Positions 35,051 to 43,429 of a stretch of DNA of 64,000 bases are shown here, piece by piece. Location of the stretch: assembly GCA_963728545.1 (NCBI GenBank), contig CAVSKO010000003.1:1798001-1862000 (forward strand), given 5' to 3'. Under the pieces are notes generated by a model. That model was not told the origin of the DNA and made no database searches. It was given only the letters and a program-made list of their open reading frames with translations. Position numbers and translations under genes: made by a program. This DNA comes from DASUNP01 sp963728545. GTDB taxonomy: Bacteria; Acidobacteriota; Blastocatellia; UBA7656. Each line of letters begins with the position of its first letter. Position 1 is the first letter of the stretch.

Positions 35051-35491
35051 TTACAAAGTTCCCAACACGGCTATGTTGGTCCCGTGAGGCAGTTCCGCGC
35101 CCGGCCCATAAACTTCGTTTAAATCGCAGGCGAGCGGGCACCCCACCTGGCTCGATATGCAGATCGTGTCGCGGCGCTCTTCGGGCATAAATACTGTCTC
35201 CACTTCGCGCCCGTCTTCAAGCTTCAACAGAAAGCGCCGCGTGCCGTCCGAAGATAAAAAGACGTTTTCTATTTCTGTGTGAGTTACGACTGCATGCTCT
35301 TCAAGCAGACGGCGCAGCGTCTTTGGCAAATCGGTCATCCGGTCAAAATCCGTGATGCGGCGGCGGTAGACGGAAGCAAAGGTCTGGCGCGCGCGGTAGG
35401 GTTTTTCTCCGAGCGACTCAAAAAATGCCCGCATCTCGTCGGACGCCATCCCCAGCAGCTCTATTTTTTTATCCGGCGCAACGTCAGTCAT
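35051..35491 (-). pseudogene. rlmN: Truncated rlmN copy (5' part, in-frame deletion)
   Basis: Starts MTDVAPDKKIELLGMA and then matches the intact RlmN. The DNA of 35071-35440 aligns with 31549-31993 with only two substitutions and one 75-nt in-frame deletion. The deletion removes the last Cys of the CxxxCxxC cluster motif, and the frame ends in unrelated sequence at the junction 35070. It cannot be active. Its start overlaps the metallophosphoesterase stop (TGATG), which suggests this was the native 5' end of rlmN before the R-M island arrived. Confidence 0.92.
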
Positions 35492-36792
35492 CACTCTGGT
35501 CTCAGCGTTATGTGCGTGATCTCCGGCGGCGCGTTGATCCTGATGGGCGGCCCCGTAGTCCCAAGCCCGCGATTGACGTACATGTGCGAATCGCCTATTC
35601 GAAACAGCCCCGCAAGATACATCGTGGCAAGCCGCGCCGGAGCTATTATCAAGCCTGCGAAACTGAGCGCGATCTGCCCGCCGTGCGTGTGGCCCGATAG
35701 CGTCAAATCAATTCCCGCCCCGGCCGCCTCTTCAAAATTATTCGGGCTGTGCGCCAGCAAAACGGTGGTGCCGTCCAGAGGAATACCTTTAATGGCTGCG
35801 CCGAGACTTGTTAAGCCCGACCTTCGACCGATGTAATCAACCCCGATGATGTTGAGCTTTGCGCCGTCTACATCGATCATCTCGTTACGGTTTCTGAGGA
35901 GCTTGAACCCGTTTTGATCAAAGCCGCGTGTGAGCTTTTCAATAGAGCTATAATCGTGATTCCCCAGACAGCCGAACACGCCACGCTTTGCGCGAAGATT
36001 CGAGATGGCGTTGATGAAAGGAGTGACCTGCTCTCTACCGGTCGCGACAAAGTCGCCTGTCAGGGCAACTATGTCCGGCTCAAGCTCGTTGGCAAGGCGG
36101 ACGTGCTCGTCCATTTGCGCTTCGGTCATAAAGAGGCCCGAATGTATGTCGCTCATCTGCACTATGGTCAGCCCGTCGAGCTGCGGCGGTAGACCCGGAA
36201 TCGGAATAACGACTCGCTCGACGACTTTGCGCGAGCGGGCCGCGATTGCGCCATAAGCGGAGACGGCGAACGGCATCGAGGCTACGGCCAGGAGCGCCGT
36301 TTTCAAGAAGCGCCGGCGCGAAAGGTCAAAGGCTTCCACTGTCGTATTGCCGTCAACCGTGCTGCGACGCTTTCTGAAAAACTGTACGGCGGCAAACGCG
36401 CCCATAGCTATGGGCGAGGCAACGGTGAAAAGAAGAGACCCCAGCGTCCAGACAAAAAACGTGTAGGCCATAGGCCGCATCAACGATTCGTACTCGGGCG
36501 GCGGAGAATATAACAACGTCGTGCGAGGATTGATTACGCTCTCTACGATAAAAGCCGCGAGTGGCACGTTCATCAGCGCGATAAAGACTATCGCCGCTAT
36601 GTTGAAAATTCTTGCTTTGCTCTTTTCAAGCTCAAGCGAGCTAATGATGCGCAAAAAAGCGCGAAGCACGTACCATTGAATCGCCAGTAACAGCAGCGCG
36701 CCGATCAGTCTCGCGCCTGTTATCACGAACACCGAAACCATCGGTTCGGATAATTGCGCCGCGACCTTGTGATAAGTAAACAGCATATACAT
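35491..36792 (-). CDS. Membrane-anchored metallophosphoesterase (YkuE-like)
   Basis: 433 residues. Several N-terminal transmembrane helices (FVITGARLIGALLLLAIQWY, IFNIAAIVFIALMNV, a third near FFVWTLGSLLFTVA) are followed by a twin-arginine-like stretch SRRRFLKTALLAVASMPFA. The calcineurin-like phosphoesterase domain has all metal motifs: SDIHSG, TGDFV, LGNHDY and SGHTHGGQ. It likely hydrolyses a phosphodiester on the outer face of the membrane, as YkuE does. AAGGAC precedes the start. It is coupled to the broken rlmN copy. Confidence 0.92.
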   Translation of the reverse strand: MYMLFTYHKVAAQLSEPMVSVFVITGARLIGALLLLAIQWYVLRAFLRIISSLELEKSKARIFNIAAIVFIALMNVPLAAFIVESVINPRTTLLYSPPPEYESLMRPMAYTFFVWTLGSLLFTVASPIAMGAFAAVQFFRKRRSTVDGNTTVEAFDLSRRRFLKTALLAVASMPFAVSAYGAIAARSRKVVERVVIPIPGLPPQLDGLTIVQMSDIHSGLFMTEAQMDEHVRLANELEPDIVALTGDFVATGREQVTPFINAISNLRAKRGVFGCLGNHDYSSIEKLTRGFDQNGFKLLRNRNEMIDVDGAKLNIIGVDYIGRRSGLTSLGAAIKGIPLDGTTVLLAHSPNNFEEAAGAGIDLTLSGHTHGGQIALSFAGLIIAPARLATMYLAGLFRIGDSHMYVNRGLGTTGPPIRINAPPEITHITLRPE

Positions 36793-36937
36793 ATCTATTG
36801 TCCTTTGCCCTCAAGCGCGTCGCAAGTCTTTTATGCGAGCGCGGTCGAGCCGCAAGCCGTATGATATACTTTAGCAAGCGTTAGATGCCGCTTTCGCGCC
36901 CTGTGACAAAATTATTTGCAAATGCCAGAGGTCCAAA

Positions 36938-37438
36938 ATGGAAATAAATAGCATTGGCCCTTTCTTAGACTATTTCGAGCGAGTCAGACAACGAACCGTG
37001 AAAGTCATAAACTGCATCCCGCCTGAAAAGATCGATTGGACTTATAAAGAGGGTAAATTCAGTTTCGCGGATTTGATCCGCCATCTGGCGACCATAGAAA
37101 GATATATGTACGCAGAAAACGCGCAGCTCAAGCCGAGCCGCTATCCCGGACACGGCAAAGAACTGGCCGACGGTTATGCGGACGTGCTGGCTTTTTTCGA
37201 CCGCCTTCACAAAGAGTCTATGGAGATATTCGGCAGTCTGACGGACGAAGATTTGCGTAAGAGATGCGTGACGCCCGGCGGCGTCGAGATCACCGTATGG
37301 AAGTGGCTTCGCGCGATGGTCGAGCATGAAATCCACCACCGGGGACAGATATATCTTTACCTTTCGCTGCTCGATGTCGGGTCGCCCCCGATCTACGGGC
37401 TCACCTCGGAAGAGGTCTTTGAAAGAAGCAAGCTCTAA
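36938..37438 (+). CDS. DinB-family protein
   Basis: 166 residues of the DinB/YfiT four-helix fold. The metal-binding histidines are visible in LIRHLATIERYM and MVEHEIHHRGQIYLYLSLL. Members are metal-dependent thiol (mycothiol or bacillithiol) transferases or of unknown role. It stands alone; AGAGG precedes the ATG. Confidence 0.9.
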   Translation: MEINSIGPFLDYFERVRQRTVKVINCIPPEKIDWTYKEGKFSFADLIRHLATIERYMYAENAQLKPSRYPGHGKELADGYADVLAFFDRLHKESMEIFGSLTDEDLRKRCVTPGGVEITVWKWLRAMVEHEIHHRGQIYLYLSLLDVGSPPIYGLTSEEVFERSKL

Positions 37439-37451
37439 GAAAGGCCGTTCA

Positions 37452-37480
37452 CAAGCCCCGAAGGGGCGCAATTCAATAGC
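37452..37480. repeat. REP-like AGCCCCGAAGGGGCG element
   Basis: The palindrome AAGCCCCGAAGGGGCG followed by CAATTCAATAGC. The same words occur in the larger composite at 49963-50175. Confidence 0.65.
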
Positions 37481-37599
37481 TTCTATAGTTTTATGCCGGG
37501 CTTACAATTTGACCATGCAATTTGGCATCGCCCCGGTTAACTCTTTTGCCGATTGCTGCGTCTTAATGGCTTTAGGGGTAAATCTCGCTCGGCGTAGCC

Positions 37600-37869
37600 A
37601 TGTGGGTTAACGATATGGATGTAAGACTCCCGCGCGGTCACTTTTGTGGCGAGCTTTTGAAACGCGATGAGGTGGGCGGGTTTGTCTTAACCGAGTACGT
37701 CTACCCGCCGGAGCTTAAAATCTCGAAGCACCTTCACGAGCAGGTCTATTTTTGCGTCGTCTTACAGGGAAATTATACGGAAGTCTACGGCAAGAAGACT
37801 CGCGCGTGCGGCGAGCGAACCGTGACGTTTCACCCAGCGGGCGAACTTCACTATGAAACGACTGATTGA
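37600..37869 (+). pseudogene. Truncated cupin / AraC ligand-binding domain
   Basis: 89 residues with a cupin-like core (ISKHLHEQVYFCVVLQGNY, RTVTFHPAGELH) as in N-terminal domains of AraC regulators. It stops right after the first cupin half where the family continues, and its end overlaps the start of the hydrolase gene at 37853, which looks like a deletion junction. No DNA-binding half remains. Confidence 0.6.
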
Positions 37870-38650
37870 TTTCCTGGTGCTCTGCTCGCTGTTATTGACT
37901 TATAGCCCCGGCTTATCGCGGCCTATCAAAACTGATGAGAAAATCGATAACCGAGGCGTTATCATTTCGGGCGAGCTTGGCAGTAAGATCAATGTCTTCC
38001 TGGCCCGCTTGAGCGGCTTCGGTTATTCGGGCGCTATGCTCGTCGTAAAAGACGGCAAGACCATACTTAGCAAAGGGTATGGGTTTGCCAATCGAATCGA
38101 GAGAGTTCCCAACACGGCTGAGACGCTGTTTGACATCGGCTCGCTTTCAAAACAATTTACTGCGGCTGCGATTTTAAAGCTCGAACAGGACGGCAAACTG
38201 AAGGTCACAGACACGCTCGGCAAGCACCTGCCGAACGTCCCGCCGGATAAAGCGCAGGTTACGATTCATCACCTCTTGTCCCACACCGCGGGCATAATCA
38301 GAGACACCCCCTTATCACCCAAAGGCGACCCGTCAATTTACTATGAAGAGATTAATCGCGATGAGGCGCTCAAGCGCGTGCTGCCCAAACCGTTGCAGTT
38401 CGAGCCGGGGACAAAATATCAATATTCGAACGCGGGGTATATGCTGCTGGCGGCAATCGTAGAGGTGGCGTCAGGCCGCGCGTTTCAAGAATACTTGAAG
38501 AAGAATATTTTTGAGCCTGCCGGAATGCAAAACACGGGGCTGGCGGGAAAATGGCTGCCGCCGGTTAAGCAGTCGCTTGTTGCTCGCGGGCACGTAAGTG
38601 TTCAGACTACCGATTTTTGTGCGGTCAAAATCTTCCGGCAGGATTCATAA
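37853..38650 (+). pseudogene. Serine hydrolase (beta-lactamase fold) cut by IS66
   Basis: Signal peptide MKRLIDFLVLCSLLLTYSPG, SxxK in DIGSLSKQFTAAAIL and the Tyr motif in YQYSNAGYMLL. The native sequence ends at 38593 where the IS66 end begins; the last ~18 residues are read from the IS. The C-terminal third with the HxG motif is missing and is not found on the other side of the IS cluster, so DNA was lost. Related intact genes lie at 24436 and 58323. Confidence 0.88.
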
Positions 38651-40057
38651 AGATCGAGTTCCAGCAATCGCCACGTCCCAAATAGTGATGCCAATATGCT
38701 CTTGGTTTCACTCCCCTTTGCGGATCGTGTGCCTCCGCTTATCTTGCGACTCACTACTGGTTCTCGCAGACTTCGTTCCGCTGCGTTGTTATCTGCCGGC
38801 ACTCGCGGGTCGGTCATGAACATAAACAATTCTGGCAGGAATCGCTCTATCCTCTCACAAAGCCTGCTCATTGCTTGCTTCTTCTTCAAGTGCGGCTTGC
38901 ACAACGCAAGCAATTCTTGCTCATACTTGCGCTGTGCTTTCACCCGCTCTGCTTTCTGATCTACTGGTCCTAGTCGCCGGTTCGGTCCCTTATATGCCTT
39001 TGCCCGATCATATACATCTTTCACTGCTTGTGCCCACCACTGCACACTTTCATCCTTTTCGTGCTCCCGCTTCAACTCTCGCACATCGCGCAACAAGTGA
39101 GTCCAGCATCGCTGGTGTGCCCCCTTGTGTACGTTGTAGCCAGCATAGAAATCCGTCACCAGAACGCCATCGAACTCCTCGCCCAGCACCTCTTTGACTA
39201 CTGTTTGAGAGCGCGTCTTTCGATAGAGGAAATATCTCACCGAAGGTGTTGAGAAACTCCATAAGTATCCGTTTCGCCCGTCCTCTCGCCACCCTGTCTC
39301 ATCTCCGTTTACTACAGGAGAGCCACGTATTTTATTGCCTAATGCTTCGTAATCTGATTTCCCTCGTTCTGCCACTCCACGAACCAGTCCCACCAACTCG
39401 CCCGTGCTTAAAGCTAATGCCCATCGTCGTCTGAGGTAATCTTGAATGACTCTGAAAGGCAAACGGCACTGCTCACGCAAGACCGTCACTTCGCTTTGTA
39501 CAGATATGCCGAAGCGTTGCTTTCCAACTACCATTGCTGAGAAGTCAACTTCGGGTGCCCAGCTTTGGTGGCACTGCGGGCAAGTCCTCTCGACTACTAT
39601 ATGTTCTACCACCTCTACTGAGGTTGGTGGCAACTCGATGACTCGGCGCACAGTGCCAACCCGTCCACCACTTAAAGCGATATTACATAGCGCACATTGC
39701 TCAAAGGCATGATGGACTCGTCGGGTGACTTTATCGAGTGGCCGAGCGTATCCTTTGTTGCGTTTCTTGCGCGGCTTCTTCTCACGTTCCCGGCGATTGG
39801 CTTTTACAAAGGAAGGGGGATTGTTATTAGCTGATTGCTGACGCAGTCGCTCATTTTCGGCTTCCAACTCTTTGTTACGTTCTTCCAAGGTTTGCAAACG
39901 GATCAGGAGTTGTAAGACGAATTCTTTCAATTCGTCACGATTCGCGTTTTCCAGATCCACATTCACAGTTGAAGTCTACAACCTTTGTCAACAGCCGGTT
40001 GCTGCGCCCAACGCTCACCTCGGATTCTCGTCTGAGAACCGAAGTCTGAACACTTAC
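38594..40057 (-). mobile_element. IS66-family insertion sequence
   Basis: Terminal inverted repeats GTAAGTGTTCAGACT at 38594-38608 and 40043-40057. The flanks (GCGGGCAC left, AGATACGC right) are not duplicated, so the 8-bp target duplication expected for the family is absent. That points to a deletion beside the element after insertion. It encodes one transposase and no accessory TnpA/TnpB proteins. Confidence 0.9.
38602..39966 (-). CDS. tnpC: IS66-family transposase (TnpC)
   Basis: 454 residues: an N-terminal leucine-zipper-like coiled coil (LEERNKELEAENERLRQQ), a zinc ribbon (CALCNIAL ... CPQCHQSW) and the DDE catalytic core with Asp in VVNGDETGW, Asp in LVTDFYAGYNVHKG and Glu in ADNNAAERSLR. 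The length is in the usual range for IS66 transposases. Confidence 0.95.
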   Translation of the reverse strand: MNVDLENANRDELKEFVLQLLIRLQTLEERNKELEAENERLRQQSANNNPPSFVKANRREREKKPRKKRNKGYARPLDKVTRRVHHAFEQCALCNIALSGGRVGTVRRVIELPPTSVEVVEHIVVERTCPQCHQSWAPEVDFSAMVVGKQRFGISVQSEVTVLREQCRLPFRVIQDYLRRRWALALSTGELVGLVRGVAERGKSDYEALGNKIRGSPVVNGDETGWREDGRNGYLWSFSTPSVRYFLYRKTRSQTVVKEVLGEEFDGVLVTDFYAGYNVHKGAHQRCWTHLLRDVRELKREHEKDESVQWWAQAVKDVYDRAKAYKGPNRRLGPVDQKAERVKAQRKYEQELLALCKPHLKKKQAMSRLCERIERFLPELFMFMTDPRVPADNNAAERSLREPVVSRKISGGTRSAKGSETKSILASLFGTWRLLELDLYESCRKILTAQKSVV

Positions 40058-40064
40058 AGATACG

Positions 40065-41369
40065 CAGGGTTCCTGCAAAGTCGCTTGACAATTGAAAAGA
40101 AAAGACCTACCTCGGTTCAATAGCAAAGTAATTCAAAACTGAACCGGAGGAAGGTCTTAGATGAAGCATAACACTGCAAGCTTCTCATTGGAGCAAAAAT
40201 CCGAGCCGTTTATCTTTGATGTCGATAGTCTCTTTTATCACCTCGACTGCCTTACTGATCGCCGCAAACCAAAGGGCGTGCGTTACCCTCTGGCGGTCGC
40301 TTTGGTCTTTGTCATTTTGGCAAAGCTTGCCGGCGAGGATGACCCTGAGGGGATTGCTCACTGGATCGCTCTTCGCAAGGATTTGCTCATCGAAGCTCTC
40401 AAGCTCAAGCGAAAGACTACACCTCATCCGACTACTTTCTCTCGCATACTTGGTTGGGCGGTTTCGGTCGAGCAGCTTCAAGAATCATTCACGCAGTTTC
40501 TGCTTTCAACTGTGGAAGGAGGCTTGTCTTTACAGATGCCCTTAGATGGAAAGACCTTGCGAGGGACGATTCCTCCAGGCAAAACACAGGGAGTTCACCT
40601 GCTGGCAGCCTATCTTCCTGCTGAAGGCATAGTGCTTTGCCAGGTTGAAGTAGGATGCAAAGAAAACGAGATAGTTGCAGCACCACGAGTCTTAAAAAGC
40701 GTAGATTTAAAGGGAAAAATCGTGACAGGCGATGCGATGTTTGCGCAGAGAGAACTGTCTCAAATGGTAGTCGAGGGCGGAGGAGAGTATGTGTGGACGG
40801 TCAAAGATAATCAATCCACATTGAGGGCTGAGATAGAGGCAGCATTCGAGATTGAGGAAGGCAAGACGGCGCTGAAAGCAATGGAGAATGACTTGTCACG
40901 AGCTGAGACGATAGAAAAGGGGCACGGACGAATAGAGGAGAGGCGTCTTGTGGCGACCAGCCTGTTGAAGGGATATTTGCAGTGGCCCTGCCTTGAGCAG
41001 GTCTTCAAGATTGAGCGAGAAGTCGAAGAGATAAGTACTGGCAAGAAGCGAAGTGAAGTGAGCTATGGAGTGACAAGTCTGAGGAGGGAAGAAGCCACAG
41101 CCGAGAGATTGATGGAAATAGTGAGAAGGCACTGGGGGATAGAAAACGGGTTGCACTATCGGAAAGACAAAACGCTAGGGGAGGATGGTTGCAGATTAAA
41201 AGTGGGAGAGGCGGCGCAGGTGATGGCCGTGATAAACAACCTGATAATAGGATTGGTTCTGAGACAGGGCATAAACAATCTAGCAGCGGCAAGAAGAAGC
41301 TACAGTGCCAATCCGCTTGAAGCGCTGAATCTCATTTTGCGCCGATAGACCTACTTTGCAATAGCCCTG
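40065..41369 (+). mobile_element. ISAs1-family insertion sequence A
   Basis: Ends CAGGGTTCCTGCAAAGT (40065) and, as complement, CAGGGCTATTGCAAAGT (41369). The right flank is GATAGATACG (41370-41379); only the last 7 bases of that target (AGATACG, 40058-40064) remain on the left because the IS66 end abuts there. Confidence 0.85.
40161..41348 (+). CDS. ISAs1-family transposase A
   Basis: 395 residues of the H-repeat/ISAs1 DDE family. An N-terminal domain has LTDRRKPKGVRYPLAVALVF. The catalytic core has Asp in LQMPLDGKTLRGTIP, Asp in KIVTGDAMFAQREL and the Glu region in RRHWGIENGLHYRKDKTLGE. GGAGG precedes the start. It is about two-thirds identical to transposase B at 41476, so the two elements are relatives but not copies. 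Confidence 0.95.
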   Translation: MKHNTASFSLEQKSEPFIFDVDSLFYHLDCLTDRRKPKGVRYPLAVALVFVILAKLAGEDDPEGIAHWIALRKDLLIEALKLKRKTTPHPTTFSRILGWAVSVEQLQESFTQFLLSTVEGGLSLQMPLDGKTLRGTIPPGKTQGVHLLAAYLPAEGIVLCQVEVGCKENEIVAAPRVLKSVDLKGKIVTGDAMFAQRELSQMVVEGGGEYVWTVKDNQSTLRAEIEAAFEIEEGKTALKAMENDLSRAETIEKGHGRIEERRLVATSLLKGYLQWPCLEQVFKIEREVEEISTGKKRSEVSYGVTSLRREEATAERLMEIVRRHWGIENGLHYRKDKTLGEDGCRLKVGEAAQVMAVINNLIIGLVLRQGINNLAAARRSYSANPLEALNLILRR

Positions 41370-41379
41370 GATAGATACG

Positions 41380-42685
41380 CAGGGCTGTAACAAAGTAGCT
41401 TGACAACTAAAAATAAGGACCTAACCCGGTTAATCTGTAAGTTGGAAGACTAAACAGAACCGGAGGAAGGTCTCTATGAAGTATAACACTGCTGGCCTGG
41501 AGCTTGACGATTTAAACGAAGCTTTCTTCTTTGACGTTGGCAGCCTCTATGAGCATCTGGAGAGCCTCAATGATCGCCGTGACCCGCATGGGATTCGCTA
41601 TCCGCTTGCTATAGCTTTGGTTTTCGTTATCCTGGCTAAACTTGCTGGCGAGCAGGAGCCTCGCGGCATTGCTCAGTGGGTTGATTTGCGAAAAGAACTT
41701 CTAAAAGAAGCTCTCCACTTTGACCGCGACACAGTGCCGCACCCGATTACTTATTCTAGAATACTTGGCCGCGCCGTTGATCTAGCAGAGCTTCAACAGG
41801 CCGTGAGTCTGTTTCTGCTTTCTGCTCCTAACGCGGGGCAATCGTCAGAGATAAATCTGGATGGGAAGGCTGTGAGAGGGACTATCCCGGCAGGCCAAAG
41901 ACAAGGATTGCACTTGCTTGCCGCCTACTTGCCCGATGAAGGAATAGTGCTTTGGCAGATGGAGGTAGGCTCGAAAGAGAATGAGATAGTGGCTGCTCCC
42001 CGCCTGCTCAAAACGATAGATTTAAAGGGAAAAGTAGTTACGGGCGATGCGATGTTTGCTCAGCGTGAACTCTCTCGACAGGTCGTAGAAGCAGGCGCGG
42101 ACTACGTCTGGGCAGTGAAAGATAATCAACCCGGCCTTCGCTCAGAAATAGAAGCTCTGTTTGAGATAGAAGAAGGCAAGACCAATCTCAAGGTAATCGG
42201 CAATGACTTGCAGAGAGCTCAGACAACAGATAAAGAGCACGGGCGGCTTGAGCAGCGGCGGATTACAACAAGCAGTATGTTGGCAGGACGCCTCGATTGG
42301 CCAGGGCTTTGCCAGGTCTTCAAGATAGAAAGAGAAGTGGAAGAGCTCGTGAGCGGCAAGAAGCGCAGCGAGGTCAGCTATGGGGTAACAAGCCTGAGCA
42401 ACAAACGGGCAAATGCAGAGAAGCTGTTGGAGACAGTCAGAAAGCACTGGCAGATAGAAAACGGGCTGCACTATAGAAAGGATTGGACACTGAGAGAGGA
42501 TTATTGCAGGTTACGAATAGGAGATGCGGCACAAGCCATGGCGATAATCAACAATCTGATAGTGGGGCTGGCATTGAGGCAGGGCTTCAAGTACCTGCCG
42601 GATGCTAGGAGGAAGTATAGTGCGCAACCACTTGAGGGGCTAAAGCTCATCCTGCGCCGCTGAATCAGACTTTGTTACAGCCGTG
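41380..42685 (+). mobile_element. ISAs1-family insertion sequence B with 10-bp target duplication
   Basis: Inverted ends CAGGGCTGTAACAAAGT at 41380 and its complement, with one mismatch, ending at 42685. It is flanked on both sides by GATAGATACG (41370-41379 and 42686-42695), a clean target duplication. It sits directly behind element A in the same orientation. Confidence 0.92.
41476..42663 (+). CDS. ISAs1-family transposase B
   Basis: 395 residues, same family and length as the transposase at 40161. Core motifs: SSEINLDGKAVRGTIP, VVTGDAMFAQREL, VWAVKDNQPGLRSE and VRKHWQIENGLHYRKDWTLR. Intact and preceded by GGAGG. The element ends 97 nt ahead of rpsO, so it has changed the upstream region of that gene. 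Confidence 0.95.
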   Translation: MKYNTAGLELDDLNEAFFFDVGSLYEHLESLNDRRDPHGIRYPLAIALVFVILAKLAGEQEPRGIAQWVDLRKELLKEALHFDRDTVPHPITYSRILGRAVDLAELQQAVSLFLLSAPNAGQSSEINLDGKAVRGTIPAGQRQGLHLLAAYLPDEGIVLWQMEVGSKENEIVAAPRLLKTIDLKGKVVTGDAMFAQRELSRQVVEAGADYVWAVKDNQPGLRSEIEALFEIEEGKTNLKVIGNDLQRAQTTDKEHGRLEQRRITTSSMLAGRLDWPGLCQVFKIEREVEELVSGKKRSEVSYGVTSLSNKRANAEKLLETVRKHWQIENGLHYRKDWTLREDYCRLRIGDAAQAMAIINNLIVGLALRQGFKYLPDARRKYSAQPLEGLKLILRR

Positions 42686-42702
42686 GATAGATACGCCGTC
42701 TC

Positions 42703-42731
42703 CTTTACAGTTCAGCGGGCCGTATGTTAAG
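42703..42731 (+). promoter_or_regulatory. Promoter-like motif upstream of rpsO
   Basis: CTTTACAGTTCAG, seven bases, then TATGTTAAG. The same two blocks with the same spacing occur upstream of pnp at 43194-43222. The block spacing is shorter than a textbook sigma-70 promoter, so a binding site is also possible. Confidence 0.4.
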
Positions 42732-42782
42732 TTTTGTAGGTTCAACAAGGACAAAGATTATGGTTAGAGGAGATTACCAACA

Positions 42783-43052
42783 GTGGCTTTAGCTAAGGAA
42801 GCTAAGACCGAGATAATCGGGCAGTATAAAACGCACACGACTGATACAGGCTCGCCTGAGGTCCAGGTGGCCTTGCTTACTCGGCGCATTAACAGTCTCA
42901 CGGAGCATTTTAAGACTCACGCAAAGGATAATCATTCGAGGCGTGGTTTGCTGAAATTAGTCAGTCAGCGGCGTCGCTTGCTTGACTACTTGCGACATAA
43001 GGACGCCGACCGTTACCGCGAAGTCATCAGCCGTCTGGGTATAAGAAAATAG
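42783..43052 (+). CDS. rpsO: 30S ribosomal protein S15
   Basis: 89 residues, the standard length, from a GTG start preceded by GAGGAG. Family signatures are TGSPEVQVALLTRRINSLTE, HSRRGLLKLVSQRRRLLDYL and DADRYREVISRLGIRK. It binds 16S rRNA and bridges the subunits. The rpsO-pnp order is the common bacterial arrangement. ISAs1 element B ends 97 nt upstream. Confidence 0.98.
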   Translation: MALAKEAKTEIIGQYKTHTTDTGSPEVQVALLTRRINSLTEHFKTHAKDNHSRRGLLKLVSQRRRLLDYLRHKDADRYREVISRLGIRK

Positions 43053-43069
43053 AGATCAAGTCAGCCAAA

Positions 43070-43107
43070 GGCCGAACCGTGTCACAACCGCGTGAAGTGG
43101 TTCGGCC
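43070..43107 (+). terminator. Stem-loop after rpsO
   Basis: GGCCGAACC (43070-43078) pairs with GGTTCGGCC (43099-43107) around a 20-nt loop, with no T-run. It could be a 3' end or an RNA processing site rather than a strong terminator. The 88-codon frame over this gap has no family features. Confidence 0.5.
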
Positions 43108-43193
43108 AGTTGTCGGTTCTCTGGCGCGTAGCCAGTTTCGAGTCTGTATAAACCGAGCGCCCTGGTCGTCGCAACGCCAGGTTTTGCGCGCCA

Positions 43194-43222
43194 CTTTACA
43201 GTTCAGACAAACCTATCTTAGG
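43194..43222 (+). promoter_or_regulatory. Promoter-like motif upstream of pnp
   Basis: CTTTACAGTTCAG, seven bases, then TATCTTAGG; matches the motif before rpsO at 42703 in sequence and spacing. It is followed within 5 nt by a terminator-like hairpin. Confidence 0.4.
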
Positions 43223-43226
43223 GATG

Positions 43227-43278
43227 GCCACGGAAGCGCGCCGGCAGGCGGAACCGCTTTCCGTGGCTTTCGTTTTTT
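43227..43278 (+). terminator. Terminator-like hairpin in the pnp leader
   Basis: GCCACGGAA pairs with TTCCGTGGC and inner GCG with CGC, followed by TTTCGTTTTTT (T-rich to 43278). It sits ~150 nt before the pnp start and just after a promoter-like motif, so it may act as an attenuator or RNase III-type processing hairpin. Confidence 0.7.
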
Positions 43279-43429
43279 GAGGCACTTAAGCGGGCAGCTT
43301 GCCGACGTTTCTAAAAGCCGTCCGCTCAAAAAGCAAGTAAATTGATTTTAGTGATCGCGCGCTGGAAGTAGGATCGGCACAGGGATGCCCTCAATATTGT
43401 TAAAGCGCGCAGCGGAGAAGGAGAAGATT

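Noticed and set aside
35057..38119. 16-nt identity AGTTCCCAACACGGCT at 35057 and 38104
   Set aside because: A match this short is expected by chance in a 64-kb window and neither site is a clean recombination junction.
43079..43345. 88-codon frame between rpsO and pnp
   Set aside because: It runs through two RNA hairpins and a T-run and has no protein features.
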